Assembly (NCBI GenBank): GCA_949130485.1
Contig: OX422203.1
Span: 186,001 to 250,000, forward strand
Source of the DNA: Agelas oroides
Taxonomy: Eukaryota > Porifera > Demospongiae > Agelasida > Agelasidae
Reading direction: 5' to 3'
Length of the DNA stretch: 64,000 nucleotides
Part shown: piece after piece, positions 32,740 to 44,790 of the stretch
Position numbering within the stretch: position 1 is the stretch's first letter
Layout of the letters: each line of letters opens with the position of its first letter
Notes under the pieces: generated by a model
What the model was told of the DNA's origin: nothing
What the model saw: only the letters and a program-made list of their open reading frames with translations
Database searches by the model: none
Translations under genes and position numbers: made by a program

Positions 32740-34700
32740 ACACTTTAGACACTTATGAACTTATCTTCACCAAACTAAAGGAGGCGGAGGAGGAGTTAGC
32801 CACCCTCAAGGCAGAACTGTAGTATTGGCATGACCAGAAGTGCAGTAGTAACCTGAGCTAAATGTTAATAAAATGTCTGTGACCCTTCACTGAAATGAAG
32901 GCCTCAATGACCAAAGAGATCCTTATGCACTTATCGTTACCTGCACCCTCAAGGCACAACTGTCATCTACACAGGACTGCAAGCTAAAAGAGGCGGAGGA
33001 GTTAGCCACCCTCAAGGCACAACTGTCATCTACACAGGACTGCAAGCTAAAAGAGGAGGAGGAGGAGTTAGCCACCCTCGAGGCACAACTGTAGTATTGG
33101 CATTAAGTTTTAAGTAAATTTTGTTGCATGACCAGAAGTGCAGTAGTAACCTGAGCTAAATGTTAATAAAATGTCTGTGATCCTTCACTGAAATGAAGGC
33201 CTCAATGACCAAAGAGATCCTTATGCACTTATCGTTACCTGCACCCTCAAGGCACAACTGTCATCTACACAGGGCTGCAAGCTAAAAGAGGCGGAGAAGG
33301 AGAGAGCCACCCTCAAGGCACAACTGTCATCTACACAGGACTGCAAAAGCTAAAAGAGGCGGAGGAGGAGTTAGTCACCCTCAAGGCACAACTGTAGTAT
33401 TGGCATTAAGTTTTAAGTAAATTTTGTTGCATGACCAGAAGTGCAGTAGTAACCTGAGCTAAATGTTAATAAATGATGAGTTTGACCAGGTGTTCTCCCC
33501 AGCCAGCACACAGGAGGAGATTTTTGAAGAGATCGAGATGCTGGTGCAGAGTGCTGTTGACGGATGCAAGCTAAAAGAGGAGGAGGAGGAGTTAGCCACC
33601 CTCAAGGCACAACTGTAGTATTGGCATTAAGTTTTAAGTAAATTTTGTTGCATGACCAGAAGTGCAGTAGTAACCTGAGCTAAATGTTAATAAAATGTCT
33701 GTGACCCTTCACTGAAATGAAGGCCTCAATGACCAAAGAGATCCTTATGCACTTATCGTTACCTGCACCCTCAAGGCACAACTGTCATCTACACAGGACT
33801 GCAAGCTAAAAGAGGCGGAGGAGGAGAGAGCCACCCTCAAGGCACAACTGTCATCTACACAGGACTACAAAAGCTAAAAGAGGCGGAGGAGTTAGCCACC
33901 CTCAAGGCACAACTGTAGTATTGGCATTAAGTTTTAAGTAAATTTTGTTGCATGACCAGAAGTGCAGTAGTAACCTGAGCTAAATGTTAATAAAATGATG
34001 AGTTTGACCAGGTGTTCTCCCCAGCCGAAGAGATCGAGATGCTGGTGCAGAGTGCTGTTGACGGATGCAAGCTAAAAGAGGAGGAGGAGTTAGCCACCCT
34101 CAAGGCACAACTGTAGTATTGGCATTAAGTTTTAAGTAAATTTTGTTGCATGACCAGAAGTGCAGTAGTAATGTTAATAAAATGTCTGTGACCCTTCACT
34201 GAAATGAAGGCCTCAATGACCAAAGAGATCCTTATGCACTTATCGTTACCTGCACCCTCAAGGCACAACTGTCATCTACACAGGACTGCAAGCTAAAAGA
34301 GGCGGAGGAGGAGAGAGCAAACCTCAAGGCACAACTGTCAGGACTGCAAGCTAAAAGAGGCGGAGGAGGAGAGAGCCACCCTCAAGGCACAACTGTCGGC
34401 TATTCAATTACAGTCCAAGGCCACCAAAGATGGGTGGATATTAGGGAGGAACTACTGTTGGTGTTTGTCCTTCCACTGTGTATCAACAAACTTCTATCTA
34501 CATTATTCGTAACCTGAGCTAAATGTTAATAAAATGTCTAAGGTGAACCCGGTGATGAAAGGTGACCCTTCGCTGAAATGAACCGAAGAGATGCACTTAC
34601 CTTTACCTGAGTGCAAACTGAAGGAGGTGAAGGAGGAGATAGCCACCCTCAATGCAGAACTGTTGTATTGGCATTCGATTTTGTTGCAGCTGAATGACCA
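32740..34700 (+). repeat. amplified coiled-coil coding modules of the kinesin-14-like locus
   Basis: About a dozen copies of a 60-66 bp module encoding DCKLKEAEEELATLKAQLSS-like heptad repeats. Several are joined end to end in frame; others are separated by a non-coding block with AATAAA (GCTAAATGTTAATAAAATG). Many units end in TAG directly after AQL. The pattern looks like expansion of a coiled-coil exon plus its flanks, partly at higher order (300-450 bp). In kinesin-14 such a stalk precedes a C-terminal motor. Whether any path through the array is expressed cannot be told from the sequence. Confidence 0.6.
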
Positions 34701-34934
34701 GAAGTGCAGTAGTAACCTGAGCTAAAATGTCTAAGGTGAACCTGGTGATGGTGACCCTTCACTGAAATTAAATTGGCAGTGGAGCTAATACTTCCTGGCC
34801 CCCTGAAAACCTTGGTGGGGAAAAGGAGGTGAGAGAAAGAAACTGAGGCGCTTGACAAAATCCAGCCACTGGCCACCAGTACTCCTAATGTAAGTAGCTA
34901 AAATGCATGCTAAACATGGAACATTCAAGAAAAA

Positions 34935-35105
34935 AGGTAGGGACAGGGGCATCCGGTGACAGACTGAGGGAAGCCACACACATCAACAAGAGCCTCACCA
35001 GCATGCTAAACAAGAAACATTCAAGAAAAAAGGTAGGGACAGGGGCATCCGGTGACAGACTGAGGGAAGCAACAAAGAGCCTCACCAGCATGCTAAACAA
35101 GAAAC
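34935..35105 (+). pseudogene. two tandem kinesin switch-II-like fragments, out of order
   Basis: GASGDRLREATHINKSLTSM resembles the kinesin motor segment after switch II (consensus ...GDRLKEA.HINKSLS.L). A second copy follows after about 80 bp with HIN deleted. Both lie about 8 kb upstream of the P-loop exon, whereas this segment must follow the P-loop in a motor domain. They are therefore dislocated fragments or remnants of another copy. Confidence 0.6.
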
Positions 35106-36229
35106 ATTTCAGAAAAACTGTATGGGAGGGAAAGGGGGCAGAAACGGGGGCGGAAACACCTCCCTCTTCAGAGTCAACATAATTTTGACAGCGAGCGGAG
35201 GAGTACCAGCGCAACTATATACCCACACGATTTAGTAAGGACTGAGCAGCTAATTTGTCTTCTGTCCTCTGTGGGGGAAAACAAGGGGATGACAGGCTTA
35301 GCTTAGTTGAAAACAAATCTGCTTTACTCAGAATGTAGTCAGAAGACCGAAGAAGCTACAACGGTGGAAACGTGGGTACCCGCTGTGTACCTGAAAATTA
35401 CTGATAATACACGGCAAAAGTTGGCAGACAGTTTCAGCAAAGGTGTCGCTGACACAATTAGATAGTATATAGATGATAGAACAAGTAGCGTGTGGATATA
35501 AGCTGTACTGTGGCCAACTACGATCGGCAGGCAAACTTCGAATGCGATTTTGAGGGGAAGTCCCTATAGGACACTATGCACAGCTAATTATGCTTCGATT
35601 GACTTCCTGTTACACGTAATAACTCCAAGTACAAAAAGATCACGATAAATAGTGGAAGTGAAGTGCGGGCGTGTTTGGCCGCTATCGGGTGTAAAGGACA
35701 AGAAATTAAACTTGCATGTGTACCATGGGAAATGCATTAATTTGTGGGCAGCAGAAAGGGGGCAGAGGGAGGATCATCCCCGGCCATCCTTTACCCAGAC
35801 AGGGAGAAAAGATCAAACTGGAATTCTCTGAGACTGAGGTTTGACTAAGGCATCAATGACCAAAGAGATAGCCGCCACCCTGAAGGCACAACTGTCGGAG
35901 GCCACCAATGTGGGTGGATAATAGAGAGGAACTACTGTTAGTGTTCGTAATTAAATTTTGTTGCAGCACAGTAACCAACAGTTGTCTTAACTGGATGCCT
36001 CTGAGAGCAGCGCTGCCTGGTAGCAGTAAGGGAGGCAGAGGAGCTATCTCCACCATGTGGAAGAACCATCAAGGTATCCATCATCCTGAACCAAGCACAA
36101 ACTTGTCTATCTACATTATTTGTATTGCCATTAGGTTGTAGCACAGTAACCAACGTGCTATACCCCACAACAAATGCCCCCCAAGAGGAGGAAAAGAAAA
36201 GTGTGGGAGGTGGGAAGAAACCCACAGCC

Positions 36230-36960
36230 ACTGGTCACCAATGTAAGCTACATCACACTGAATAGAGGTTATTCCTGTCCGCTACACCATGAAATATGGA
36301 TTGGAAAGAGGGCAGGGAGGATAGAGTTTACAAATTTCTCTTTCTGTTTGAAGAAAGAAAAAGCAAAGACTTTTAGTGTAGGATTAGATCATATTTTCCA
36401 CCTCACCTTTGTTTCTAGACCCCACCCGAGGACTCCAATGTCTCAGAGAGGAGGAGGAGTACAATTTCATATGTAATCTTAAACCCTACGCACACATCTT
36501 CAGTCAAGATTTCAGTCAAGTAGACAAGATATCCAGGAAGAATACAACCACCCTGATTTCGAGAAATTCATTTGACACCTCAAGGAAAGGAAAGGTATCT
36601 AAAAATGTGGGAAGAAACCCAGCCACTGGCCACCAGCACCCCCCCAATGTAAGCTACATCGCACTGAATAGGTTATTCCTGTCTGCTACACCATGAAATA
36701 CGGATTGGAAAGAGGGCAGGGAGGATGGTCGAAGGTCATGCTATATAGTGTTTACAAATTTCTCCTTCCCCTACACAGACACCACCAAACAAAGAGAGAA
36801 AATTGCAGACGTAAGCTTTTAGTTTGAAGAAACTGAATAGGTTAGTCCTAGCTGTCTGCTACACCATGCATGAAACATTCAAAATATGTGTATATATTGA
36901 TTGGAAAGAGGGCAGGGAGGACAGTCGAATATAGCTAGTGTTTATAAATTTCTCTTTCCC
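36230..36960. repeat. three diverged tandem copies of a several-hundred-bp unit
   Basis: The sequence around GGTTATTCCTGTCCGCTACACC and GATTGGAAAGAGGGCAGGGA occurs at about 36240, 36650 and 36840, followed by similar ACAAATTTCTC blocks. Confidence 0.75.
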
Positions 36961-37024
36961 CTACACAAACACCACCAAACAAAAAGAGAAAAATTGAAGA
37001 CACCGCAAGCTTTTAGTTTTAAGA

Positions 37025-37310
37025 ATGGTGGATAGCCAGGTAGCCGACATTCAACACCTGGAGAACAAACTACGGCAGACCAGTATGATGCCATCAAAGA
37101 TCACATTGAGACAGCTGGAGAACAAACTACGGCAGACCAGTATGATACCATCAAAGATCACATTGAGACAGCTGGAGAACAAACTACGGCAGACCAGTAT
37201 GATACCATTAAAGATCACATTGAGACACCTGGAGAACAAACTACGGCAGACCAGTATGATACCATTAAAGATCACATTGAGACAGCTAGAAGATGACACA
37301 GACGGAAACG
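37025..37310 (+). CDS. possible coiled-coil exon with four 57-bp repeats
   Basis: An open frame encodes LENKLRQTSMIPSKITLRQ four times in tandem (57-bp units, with small changes), then LEDDTDGND. The amphipathic spacing suggests coiled coil. It lies in the region of kinesin-14-like fragments, but I do not recognise a specific family, and it may be non-coding repeat. Confidence 0.35.
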
Positions 37311-37324
37311 ATTATGTATGGGGC

Positions 37325-37510
37325 GTGTTCAGATTGGTTGCAGAGACACCTGCAGAGACACATGTCGCTTGTTCAGATTGGCTGCAGACACACCTACGGT
37401 TCAGAGACACCTGCAGAGACACATGTCGCTTGTTCAGATTGGCTGCAGACACACCTACGGTTCGGAGACATCTGCAGAGACACGTCGCTCGTTCAGATTG
37501 GTTGCAGGTG
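37325..37510. repeat. about 60-bp tandem repeat
   Basis: Units with CAGAGACACCTGCAGAGACA and GTTCAGATTGGCTGCAGACA, about three copies. Similar GGAGACACCTGC motifs reappear in the array at 39420-40010. Confidence 0.85.
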
Positions 37511-38019
37511 GTCTCTGCAGGTAGTCACAGTCTACGCAGATTGTCTCCACAGGTTAGCTGCGCCAGAAACTTTATATTTGTTGCTTGTGCTCCGTACTTT
37601 ATAAAACTATTCAGCTCTCTCCTCACTCCCACAAGGATTTTCACTTATTTTCTACTGCTCATAGGTTTTAGTGAAGTGCAGCGCAACATGCAGCACATTC
37701 CAAGATCACACATTCTAATTAAAACTTCATCCACACACGTCCACCTTAATCCACACACCCATCACCCATCCCTCCATCAATTCAACCAACTATGAGAGGA
37801 ACTTGACCAGCTAGCCTATATACGAGATGGCTACAATACTGCACGGGGTGAAAAACTTTGGTGAGTGGTGCACAAAACATCTCAAGAAGACAAAAGCAAA
37901 TGCTGGCACACTATTGCCTGGACCCATTCACTGATTGAAAGCAGCCACAAGAGCAACAGAAACTACAATTTTCAGTAGTTACACCACTAATTAACTATAA
38001 TTATGTGAGGCCTTGTTCT

Positions 38020-38215
38020 GACAATGACACTCTGGCACTAGACGAGATCTGAAGCTGGTGGAGGGTGAAGGGGAAAAGAGACCAACATTACAAAATTCAC
38101 CCCCATAAGAGTGACCCACACTGACACTCGGCACTAGACGAGATCTGAAGCTGGTGGAGGGTGAAGGGGAAAAGAGACAAACATTACAAAATTCACCCCC
38201 ATAAGAGTGACCCAG
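38020..38215. repeat. tandem duplication of about 93 bp
   Basis: GGCACTAGACGAGATCTGAA through CCATAAGAGTGACCCA occurs twice almost identically. Confidence 0.9.
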
Positions 38216-38611
38216 AAGAGCAGGTACGATTATCTTAGTACTATAACTAGGGTATGGAAGAAACAGTTGGAAACTAAGTTATTGTAAATCATACTGTGCT
38301 ATAATCACACAGACAAGGAACTGTTCAACTTAGCAAGGACTGCAGGGAGTCAATGGCTGATGGGAAAGAGGGTACCCATCAGAGTGTAGCAGTATGTTTG
38401 GAGAAAAACACAAACATCTCGAGAAGACACTTCATCATAACCAACATACTGTCTCCACACTATTGTGTTATTTACTGTGTACTAATGTGTTTATGCAGTT
38501 TCTCAACAAGCCTCATTAGTGTCTTACTGGCACAATATTGCCTGGAATCCCTTTTTCTAGAATGATGTTATGTTGAAAGAGTGAGGACCTACTGTCTTTA
38601 CTCTGTTCCAG

Positions 38612-38970
38612 GTCACCCAGTTGTTGCAGCATGTCGCTACCCAGAATAACGAGAGCTCTTCACAACTGAAGTTGACGGGCAAGAATGAAGTACTCTAGAA
38701 TAATGTTGAGAGTGAGGACCTACTGTCAGCTATATCAGCCTCTTTACTCTGTTCCAGGTCACCCAGTTGTTGCAGCATGTCGCTACCCAGAGTAACGAGA
38801 GCTCCTCACAACTGAAGTTGACGGGCAAGAATGATGTACTCTAGAATAATGTTGAAAGAGTGAGGACCTACTGTCACCTATATCAGCCTCTTTACTCTGT
38901 TCCAGGTCACTCAGTTGTTGCAGCACACAGCAAGCACCCATGGTATTGCTGCTACCCAGATAAAGAACGA
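38612..38970 (+). pseudogene. triplicated candidate exon VTQLLQHVATQNN
   Basis: Three copies spaced about 147 bp apart (starts 38612, 38758, 38906), each behind the same acceptor sequence (TTTACTCTGTTCCAG). The first two encode VTQLLQHVATQNNESSSQLK with one to three changes; the third diverges after VTQLLQH. The retained splice acceptor suggests genuine exon duplication. I do not recognise the protein segment; position suggests the kinesin-14-like gene. Confidence 0.5.
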
Positions 38971-39419
38971 ACTATGAAATGTTAGTATTATAACTAGGGC
39001 ATGAAGAAACACTCAAACTAAAGTCATCGTAAACCATACTGTGCCTGAAGCCATGACTAAGAAATCTTGGTACTTGAAACTAGTGGCTGAAAATACTGAA
39101 ACTGGTTAGCCGAAACCAGCACGACAACTAATCGAGGAACACGAGGTGTCTACCACCTCACAAAATTGAAGTGAGGTGCAGGTGGATGCAGGGGATGATT
39201 GTAAATCATACCGTGCCTGACTAAGAAATCTTGGTACTATAACTAGGGCATGGAAGAAATGCTGGCACAATATTGCTTAGATCTAGAATATTGCCTGGAT
39301 CTAGTCACTTGACAGTTGCCACAAGAGGAGCAGAAACTACATACAGTACATAGGCAACAATTTTCAGCACCTTTGCAACCCAGTGCACAACTCATAAAGC
39401 CTCCATCACGTGTCGCGTG

Positions 39420-40010
39420 TTCAGATACTACTGCGGAGACACCTGCGGAGACTAGCTGGGGAGACTAGCTGGGGAGACTACATGCAGAAACACCTGCGGA
39501 AACACCTGCGGATACTACCTGCCGGTCGGAGACTAGCTGGGGAGACTACCTACGGAGACTACCTGCGGATACTACCTGCCGGTCGGAGACTAGCTGCAGA
39601 GACACCTGCGGAGACTACCTGCGGATACTACCTGCCGGTCGGAGACTAGCTGGGGAGACTAGCTGGGGAGACTACATGCAGAAACACCTGCGGAAACTAC
39701 CTGCCGGTCGGAGACACCTGCGGAGACTACCTACGGAGACTACCTGCGGATACTACCTGCCGGTCGGAGACTACCTGCAGAGACACCTGCGGAGACTACC
39801 TACGGAGACTACCTGCGGATACTACCTGCCGGTCGGAGACTACCTGCAGAGACACCTGCGGAGACTACCTACGGAGACTACCTGCGGATACTACCTGCCG
39901 GTCGGAGACTACCTGCAGAGACACCTGCGGAGACTACCTACGGAGACTACCTGCGGATACTACCTGCCGGTCGGAGACTACCTGCGGAGACACCTGCGGA
40001 TTGGAGACCA
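39420..40010. repeat. GGAGACTACCTGCGG minisatellite with 66-75 bp higher order
   Basis: Units of 15-21 bp (GGAGACTACCTGCGGATACT, GCCGGTCGGAGACTA) form a higher-order repeat, most regular between 39700 and 39980. Confidence 0.9.
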
Positions 40011-40098
40011 CCTGATTTGTCTCCACAGGTTAGCTGCGCTAGAAAGTTTATACATCTCTCTTTTCGGCGTTTGTTGCTCGCACTCATTTCTCAAACTA

Positions 40099-40428
40099 AG
40101 GCCCCAGTTCGTTGCTTATTAGTTTCTCATCGGCCGCCCGCGGCATGGATTTTCTGCGATAGAATTTATCACCAATATTTTATTTTTACGTACTAACGGC
40201 GTGCGAACAAGCCGGATACGCCAACAAACGTGTCTGTCTACTGCACAGCATTCAAAATAACCGTTCTGCAATGGCGTATAACGAGCGCTGATCCTCCTGG
40301 CATCGTATTTCTCGATTTTTTTTTGGTGAGAAGTATCTGATAAATACATAATGGTAATACCCGCCCGCCCGCGTTGTGTGCAGGTGAAGCATCTGATGAG
40401 AAACTAAAAATCAACGAATTGGGGCCTT
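40099..40428. mobile_element. 330-bp MITE flanked by TA
   Basis: The ends AGGCCCCAGTTCGTTG... and the inverse of AGGCCCCAATTCGTTG... match over about 34 bp, including TTAGTTTCTCATC. TA directly flanks both ends, the target duplication of Tc1/mariner-like elements. The interior is non-coding. Confidence 0.75.
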
Positions 40429-41204
40429 ATCTGGTCTCTGCAGGTGGAAATTCTGTGTATGCTGGTGACCAATCTAATTTCGCGTCTTGTATGTGCCGTT
40501 AATCTCAAAATTAGTACTGTAAACAGTGCCCAGTGGTGTTGTGTACATGTTGAATACCAAGCTGTAGTGTGGCACATTTTATTGCTACATGGGCGCGCAG
40601 GTATAGGACTTGCCAGTATGTTAGGAGCTAACCACTGTCAGGCCTGTGGGTGCAAATGGGTGGTAGATAGTAAATGAAGAAAAAGGTTATCTGGTACCAA
40701 CTTTTTTAGCTCGGAAAGTAACTTGCTTATGTTTCGACTGAATGCTCCAGTCGTCATCAGGGCGAAAGTGAAGAGGTGCAAACAAACGTTGCTATTTATA
40801 GCCATGCACTAGCTTTTTTCTTCATTTATGCAGAAGCCAACTGAGAAGTCACTGAAAGGTTGTTGATAGTGTCTGGCTCCTCCTCAACCCTGAGGGTGAG
40901 GCTCTACACATTGAAAGCCAACCCTCTACAGCAACTTTTCAGCACCTTTGCAACCCAGTGCACAACTCTATGAAACCACAATTGGGTAAACTGATAGCAT
41001 GGAGTATGGCTTCACTATAGTACAAAGCTAGCTGGAACACCAGGAGCTTATGAGCTCTGTGAAGATAAAATCCTGTGTAACAGTTCATAAGCTCCTGTAA
41101 ACACTTAGCTGTGGTTTAGAATTGTGGTACACTTGTTGCAAATGTGCAGAAATATGCTGTAACATAAGTAGACATTGTCTAGGTTGTTAGCCTCAATCAC
41201 AAGA

Positions 41205-41395
41205 AGATCTGAAACGTATAGAAGCCAACAAAGGTTGTGGAAGTGTGATTTTGAGTAGTTTACAGACATTAGTGAGTCTTGCAGCCATCACAACTTCACT
41301 ATCGCTGTCTTTTCGCATCATTCTGCTTGCATCTTGCTTTTGCTCACTTAGTGTTGTAAGGCGTTGACTGGCCTCGGACTCCACTTCATTGAGCT
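41205..41395 (-). repeat. dispersed duplicate, copy A
   Basis: About 165 bp (GTTGTGGAAGTGTGATTTTG onward) recurs at 44590-44790. On the minus strand copy A reads through as a Glu/Ser/Lys-rich helical stretch (SEASQRLTTLSEQKQDASRM), which I cannot assign. Confidence 0.75.
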
Positions 41396-41511
41396 TTTTT
41401 TTCCCCCACTTTGCCCTAATCTAGCCAGGCTTCCGCACTGACCGTAGCTAGTGGGTTAGCTTAATGATTTCTTTATGGCAGTACAAGCTGATTTGACCAC
41501 CTGCATTCAAA

Positions 41512-41590
41512 CTAGCCTCGTCCCCAGGCTCTCTCTGCGTGAACGAAAAATCGAAAGGAACAGGGAGAGCCTGGTAAAATTAATCACGTG
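41512..41590. mobile_element. left end of a TAGCCTCGTCCCCAGG element
   Basis: A family-type terminus at 41514 followed by GAGAGCCTGGTAAAATTAAT; no complete right end. Truncated or diverged copy. Confidence 0.5.
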
Positions 41591-41864
41591 AGAAACGTCG
41601 TAGGTAGAGAGAACTTAATTACAGGTGGGCGAACGAATGAACTTGCCCACGCTTTATGGACAGAATATCTACTTGTTCCGTTGTGAAAGCTTTATGGCTG
41701 ACGGAATGGGACTGGGCAGTACCACGCTACATTACCTGGCAGTGCGGCAAGCTATGGTGAGCGTATTACCAGAGAATGGTTTTCAGGGCGCTATTAAACC
41801 CCAAGGCAGTCCCTTCTCTAAGCGAGTTTTATCATTAACATAATTTAACATCTCTTCATGCAAT

Positions 41865-42035
41865 GCTATTTGCAAAATGTCTCAGACCTCTGTAGCTCTT
41901 TCCTGGTGCATAGCTCCCACCCAGCACGTCAATGAGCTCAGTAGCATTCACGACATATCTGCCATTCCCAACCTGAGGCTGAGGGAGATCAGTAAAGTGA
42001 GTGGGAACGAAATTCAAACAGCAATTCTCCATATC
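41865..42035 (-). CDS. possible unassigned exon, minus strand
   Basis: After a pyrimidine-rich acceptor (CTGATCTCCCTCAG) the minus strand encodes PQPQVGNGRYVVNATELIDV and continues to LGGSYAPGKSYRGLRHFANS. The composition looks coding, but I recognise no family and see no partner exons. Confidence 0.25.
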
Positions 42036-42769
42036 GCATAGCTTCTGCAAGAACGTTTGTTGTGTCAACAATGCTAGAAGGGCTGGGGTGAAAATCCCCC
42101 GACAGTCATGACAACTCCAAACAAAGATAAAAGCTGGATGACTGAAATCTAGCAAAGAGCATTGAGTATACAATGGCTGTGAGTCACGGTCTCTTCAAGG
42201 AGGATGGAATCCTATGACTTTACATCGATACTTGCCAGGTGAATGTGTCTCCAGATCTACTGCACACTCGTGCCCGCCGCGCCTGTACATGTAGTGCGTG
42301 GCTTTCATTGCATCCCTTATTTAATGCACATCCTCTATTAGGTGCATATTTACTTACCACTTACACTTATAAGTGCATGCGCTTATTAACCAGAGTCTAC
42401 AGTCTTTTCCAATCTGTCCCTGCCAATCCTTGTCCCATTTGTAATTCATAGTTATGCATTGTGCGTCTGGCAGCACTTTGCATTTGTCTTAGTGGTGTAG
42501 CTATTAGCAGTTGCAACCCAGAACTTGCCTGGTATATAATGCACAATGTCTGAACACAGTGGAATTAGCCAACAAGGACTGTACCCAGCAGAAACTAAGT
42601 CAGTATACAAGCATCAAGGCTGAATGTCCCAAACCAGTGCAGGAAGTTTGGGAGATTTAGTCTGAACAGAGCTAATCGATGTCTGGACATCTTCCTAATT
42701 GAAGTTGATCTCTTCTCAGATTTCACTGTTCCCCTCTGTTCAAACGCTTTCTCTCTACCTCTACTGCAG

Positions 42770-42895
42770 ACTGGATCAGGAAAGACATACACAATGGAGG
42801 GGAGGGAAGGCAGAGAAAGAGGGATGATCCCTCGGGCGATGGAGAAGATTTTCTGCACTACATCCGCCCTTGAGGGATGGGAAGCGAGTTGGTCT
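42770..42895 (+). CDS. kinesin-14 motor exon with P-loop
   Basis: After a good acceptor (CTCTACTGCAG) the frame reads [11 protein letters not shown], the nucleotide-binding P-loop of kinesins. It continues [11 protein letters not shown], which matches the conserved G.IPRA...IF of kinesin-14 (KIFC1/HSET) motors. The frame closes at a TAA after WSVY; the donor is not obvious. This is the clearest kinesin piece in the region. The remaining core motor motifs (NxxSSRSH, DLAGSE in order) were not found nearby, so a complete motor is not demonstrated. Confidence 0.65.
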
Positions 42896-42939
42896 GTGTA
42901 CTAAACAACCTACTTATTCCGAGTCGGAGATACATGTTG

Positions 42940-43655
42940 GTGACAGGTAGCCTTGTTCAGGTCCTTACTGAGCTATTCAGTACTTCAAGTGAGACAAAGC
43001 TGGGCAAAGTAGCTAGGAAAAAGGCTAAGTGGCAGAAGTTAGCTTGATGCAGTTTAGAAACTACTAGAGATATTCCAGTGCATGTGTACCTATGCCATGC
43101 AATATGTCTCCTATAATGAGCTGAGTGACAGGGTAGCCTTGTTCAGGTCCTTACTGAGCTATTCAGTTTAGAAACTACTACAGATATTCCAGTGCATGTA
43201 TACCTATGCCATGCAATATGTCTCCTATAATGAGCTGAGTGACAGGGTAGCCTTGTTCAGGTCCTTACTGAGCTATTCAGTTTAGAAACTACTACAGATA
43301 TTCCAGTGCATGTATACCTATGCCATGCAATATGTCTCCTATAATGAGCTGAGTGACAGGTAGCCTTGTTCAGGTCCTTACTGAGCTATTCAGTTTAGAA
43401 ACTACTACAGATATTCCAGTGCATGTATACCTATGCCATGCAATATGTCTCCTATAATGAGCTGAGTGACAGGTAGCCTTGTTCAGGTCCTTACTGAGCT
43501 ATTCAGTTTAGAAACTACTACAGATATTCCAGTGCATGTATACCTATGCCATGCAATATGTCTCCTATAATGAGCTGAGTGACAGGTAGCCTTGTTCAGG
43601 TCCTTACTGAGCTATTCAGTTTAGAAACTACTACAGATATTCCAGTGCATGTATG
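42940..43655. repeat. about 113-bp satellite, six copies
   Basis: Units starting GACAGGTAGCCTTGTTCAGG and including TATGCCATGCAATATGTCTC, nearly identical, directly after the P-loop exon. Confidence 0.95.
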
Positions 43656-44589
43656 CTAAGTCTGCTCCACTGTTCACCCTGACAGGTGTGTGGATGGGAA
43701 TACTCCAAGCATAAAGGCCGCTCAGGGCGTACGGCTGCAAACTCTATCATGCGCCACTATCATTGTTTGCACAGTGAGTTTACAACTCTTCACTCAAACT
43801 TCTTGATGCTTGCTGTGTACCATTAACTAAAGTTTTGTTTTAATATGCTAACACACATACACAGTGTGTTTTCTGGCTAGGGGATTTAGGGCTGTAATGT
43901 AGGGATGGCCCAAAACAATGCTTGTGCTATGCCTTTGTAACTTCGGCTAGAGTGTTTGTAGGTTAAAAGGATTGTGTCATGGTATGCAATTTAGTATGGT
44001 TCGGTTGAGTATGACTGCCGAGCATCATACGCAGCCTCTCTCACTGTTTGGACAATGCTTGTTCCATGTCTTTGTAACTTAACTTTGTATATTAGAAGCT
44101 GATTGTGTCAAGGTATGCACTGTCATCGTGCAGGATATATTGCATTCCAATCTTGTAGATTCACACGTGCAGAGAGAACTCTGTCCGGTATTTGAAGGTA
44201 GGTATGCTATAAGCAGTGTTAATGGAGCGTGAGCAAGTGTAACTTTCCTGTGCATAGTGCATGCAGGGTTTTATTTGACAGAAACGTACACATAGAATAA
44301 CACTAGGCCGCTGTTCTTTCTCCCTGTTTTCTCTCCATGCATGGTTCCTCTTATTCAGAAAGGTGAGAAGTCAATCTGTCAATTCTGCACCAGCACAAGT
44401 CTAAACCACACTCCAATATATTCCCAGTGACATGACAGTTCAGTTTATCCTTTGCTAAATAGATGGCTTCACCTTCAGGGGAAGAGACGGACATGAGTTC
44501 AACACATAACCTTTGGTACAGGTGTACACATGTGCAGAGTAAGCCTTGCACACGCAATGCGCAAAAACTGAAGAGGACAGGTTTCGAGG

Positions 44590-44790
44590 CACAGTTGTGG
44601 AAGTGTGATTTTGAGTAGTTTACAGACATTAGTGAGTCTTGCAGCCATCGCCTAGTGGCATAATGGCGTGGCATAGTAACTTCACTATCGCTGTCTTTTC
44701 GCGTCATTCTGCTTGCATGTTGCCTTTGCTCACTTAGTGCTGCAAGATGTTGACTGTGGTCTGCTGGCCTCCGGAGTCCACTCCATTGAG
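44590..44790 (-). repeat. dispersed duplicate, copy B
   Basis: Second copy of the 41205-41395 segment with a 29-bp insertion (CGCCTAGTGGCATAATGGCG...) and scattered substitutions. Confidence 0.75.
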
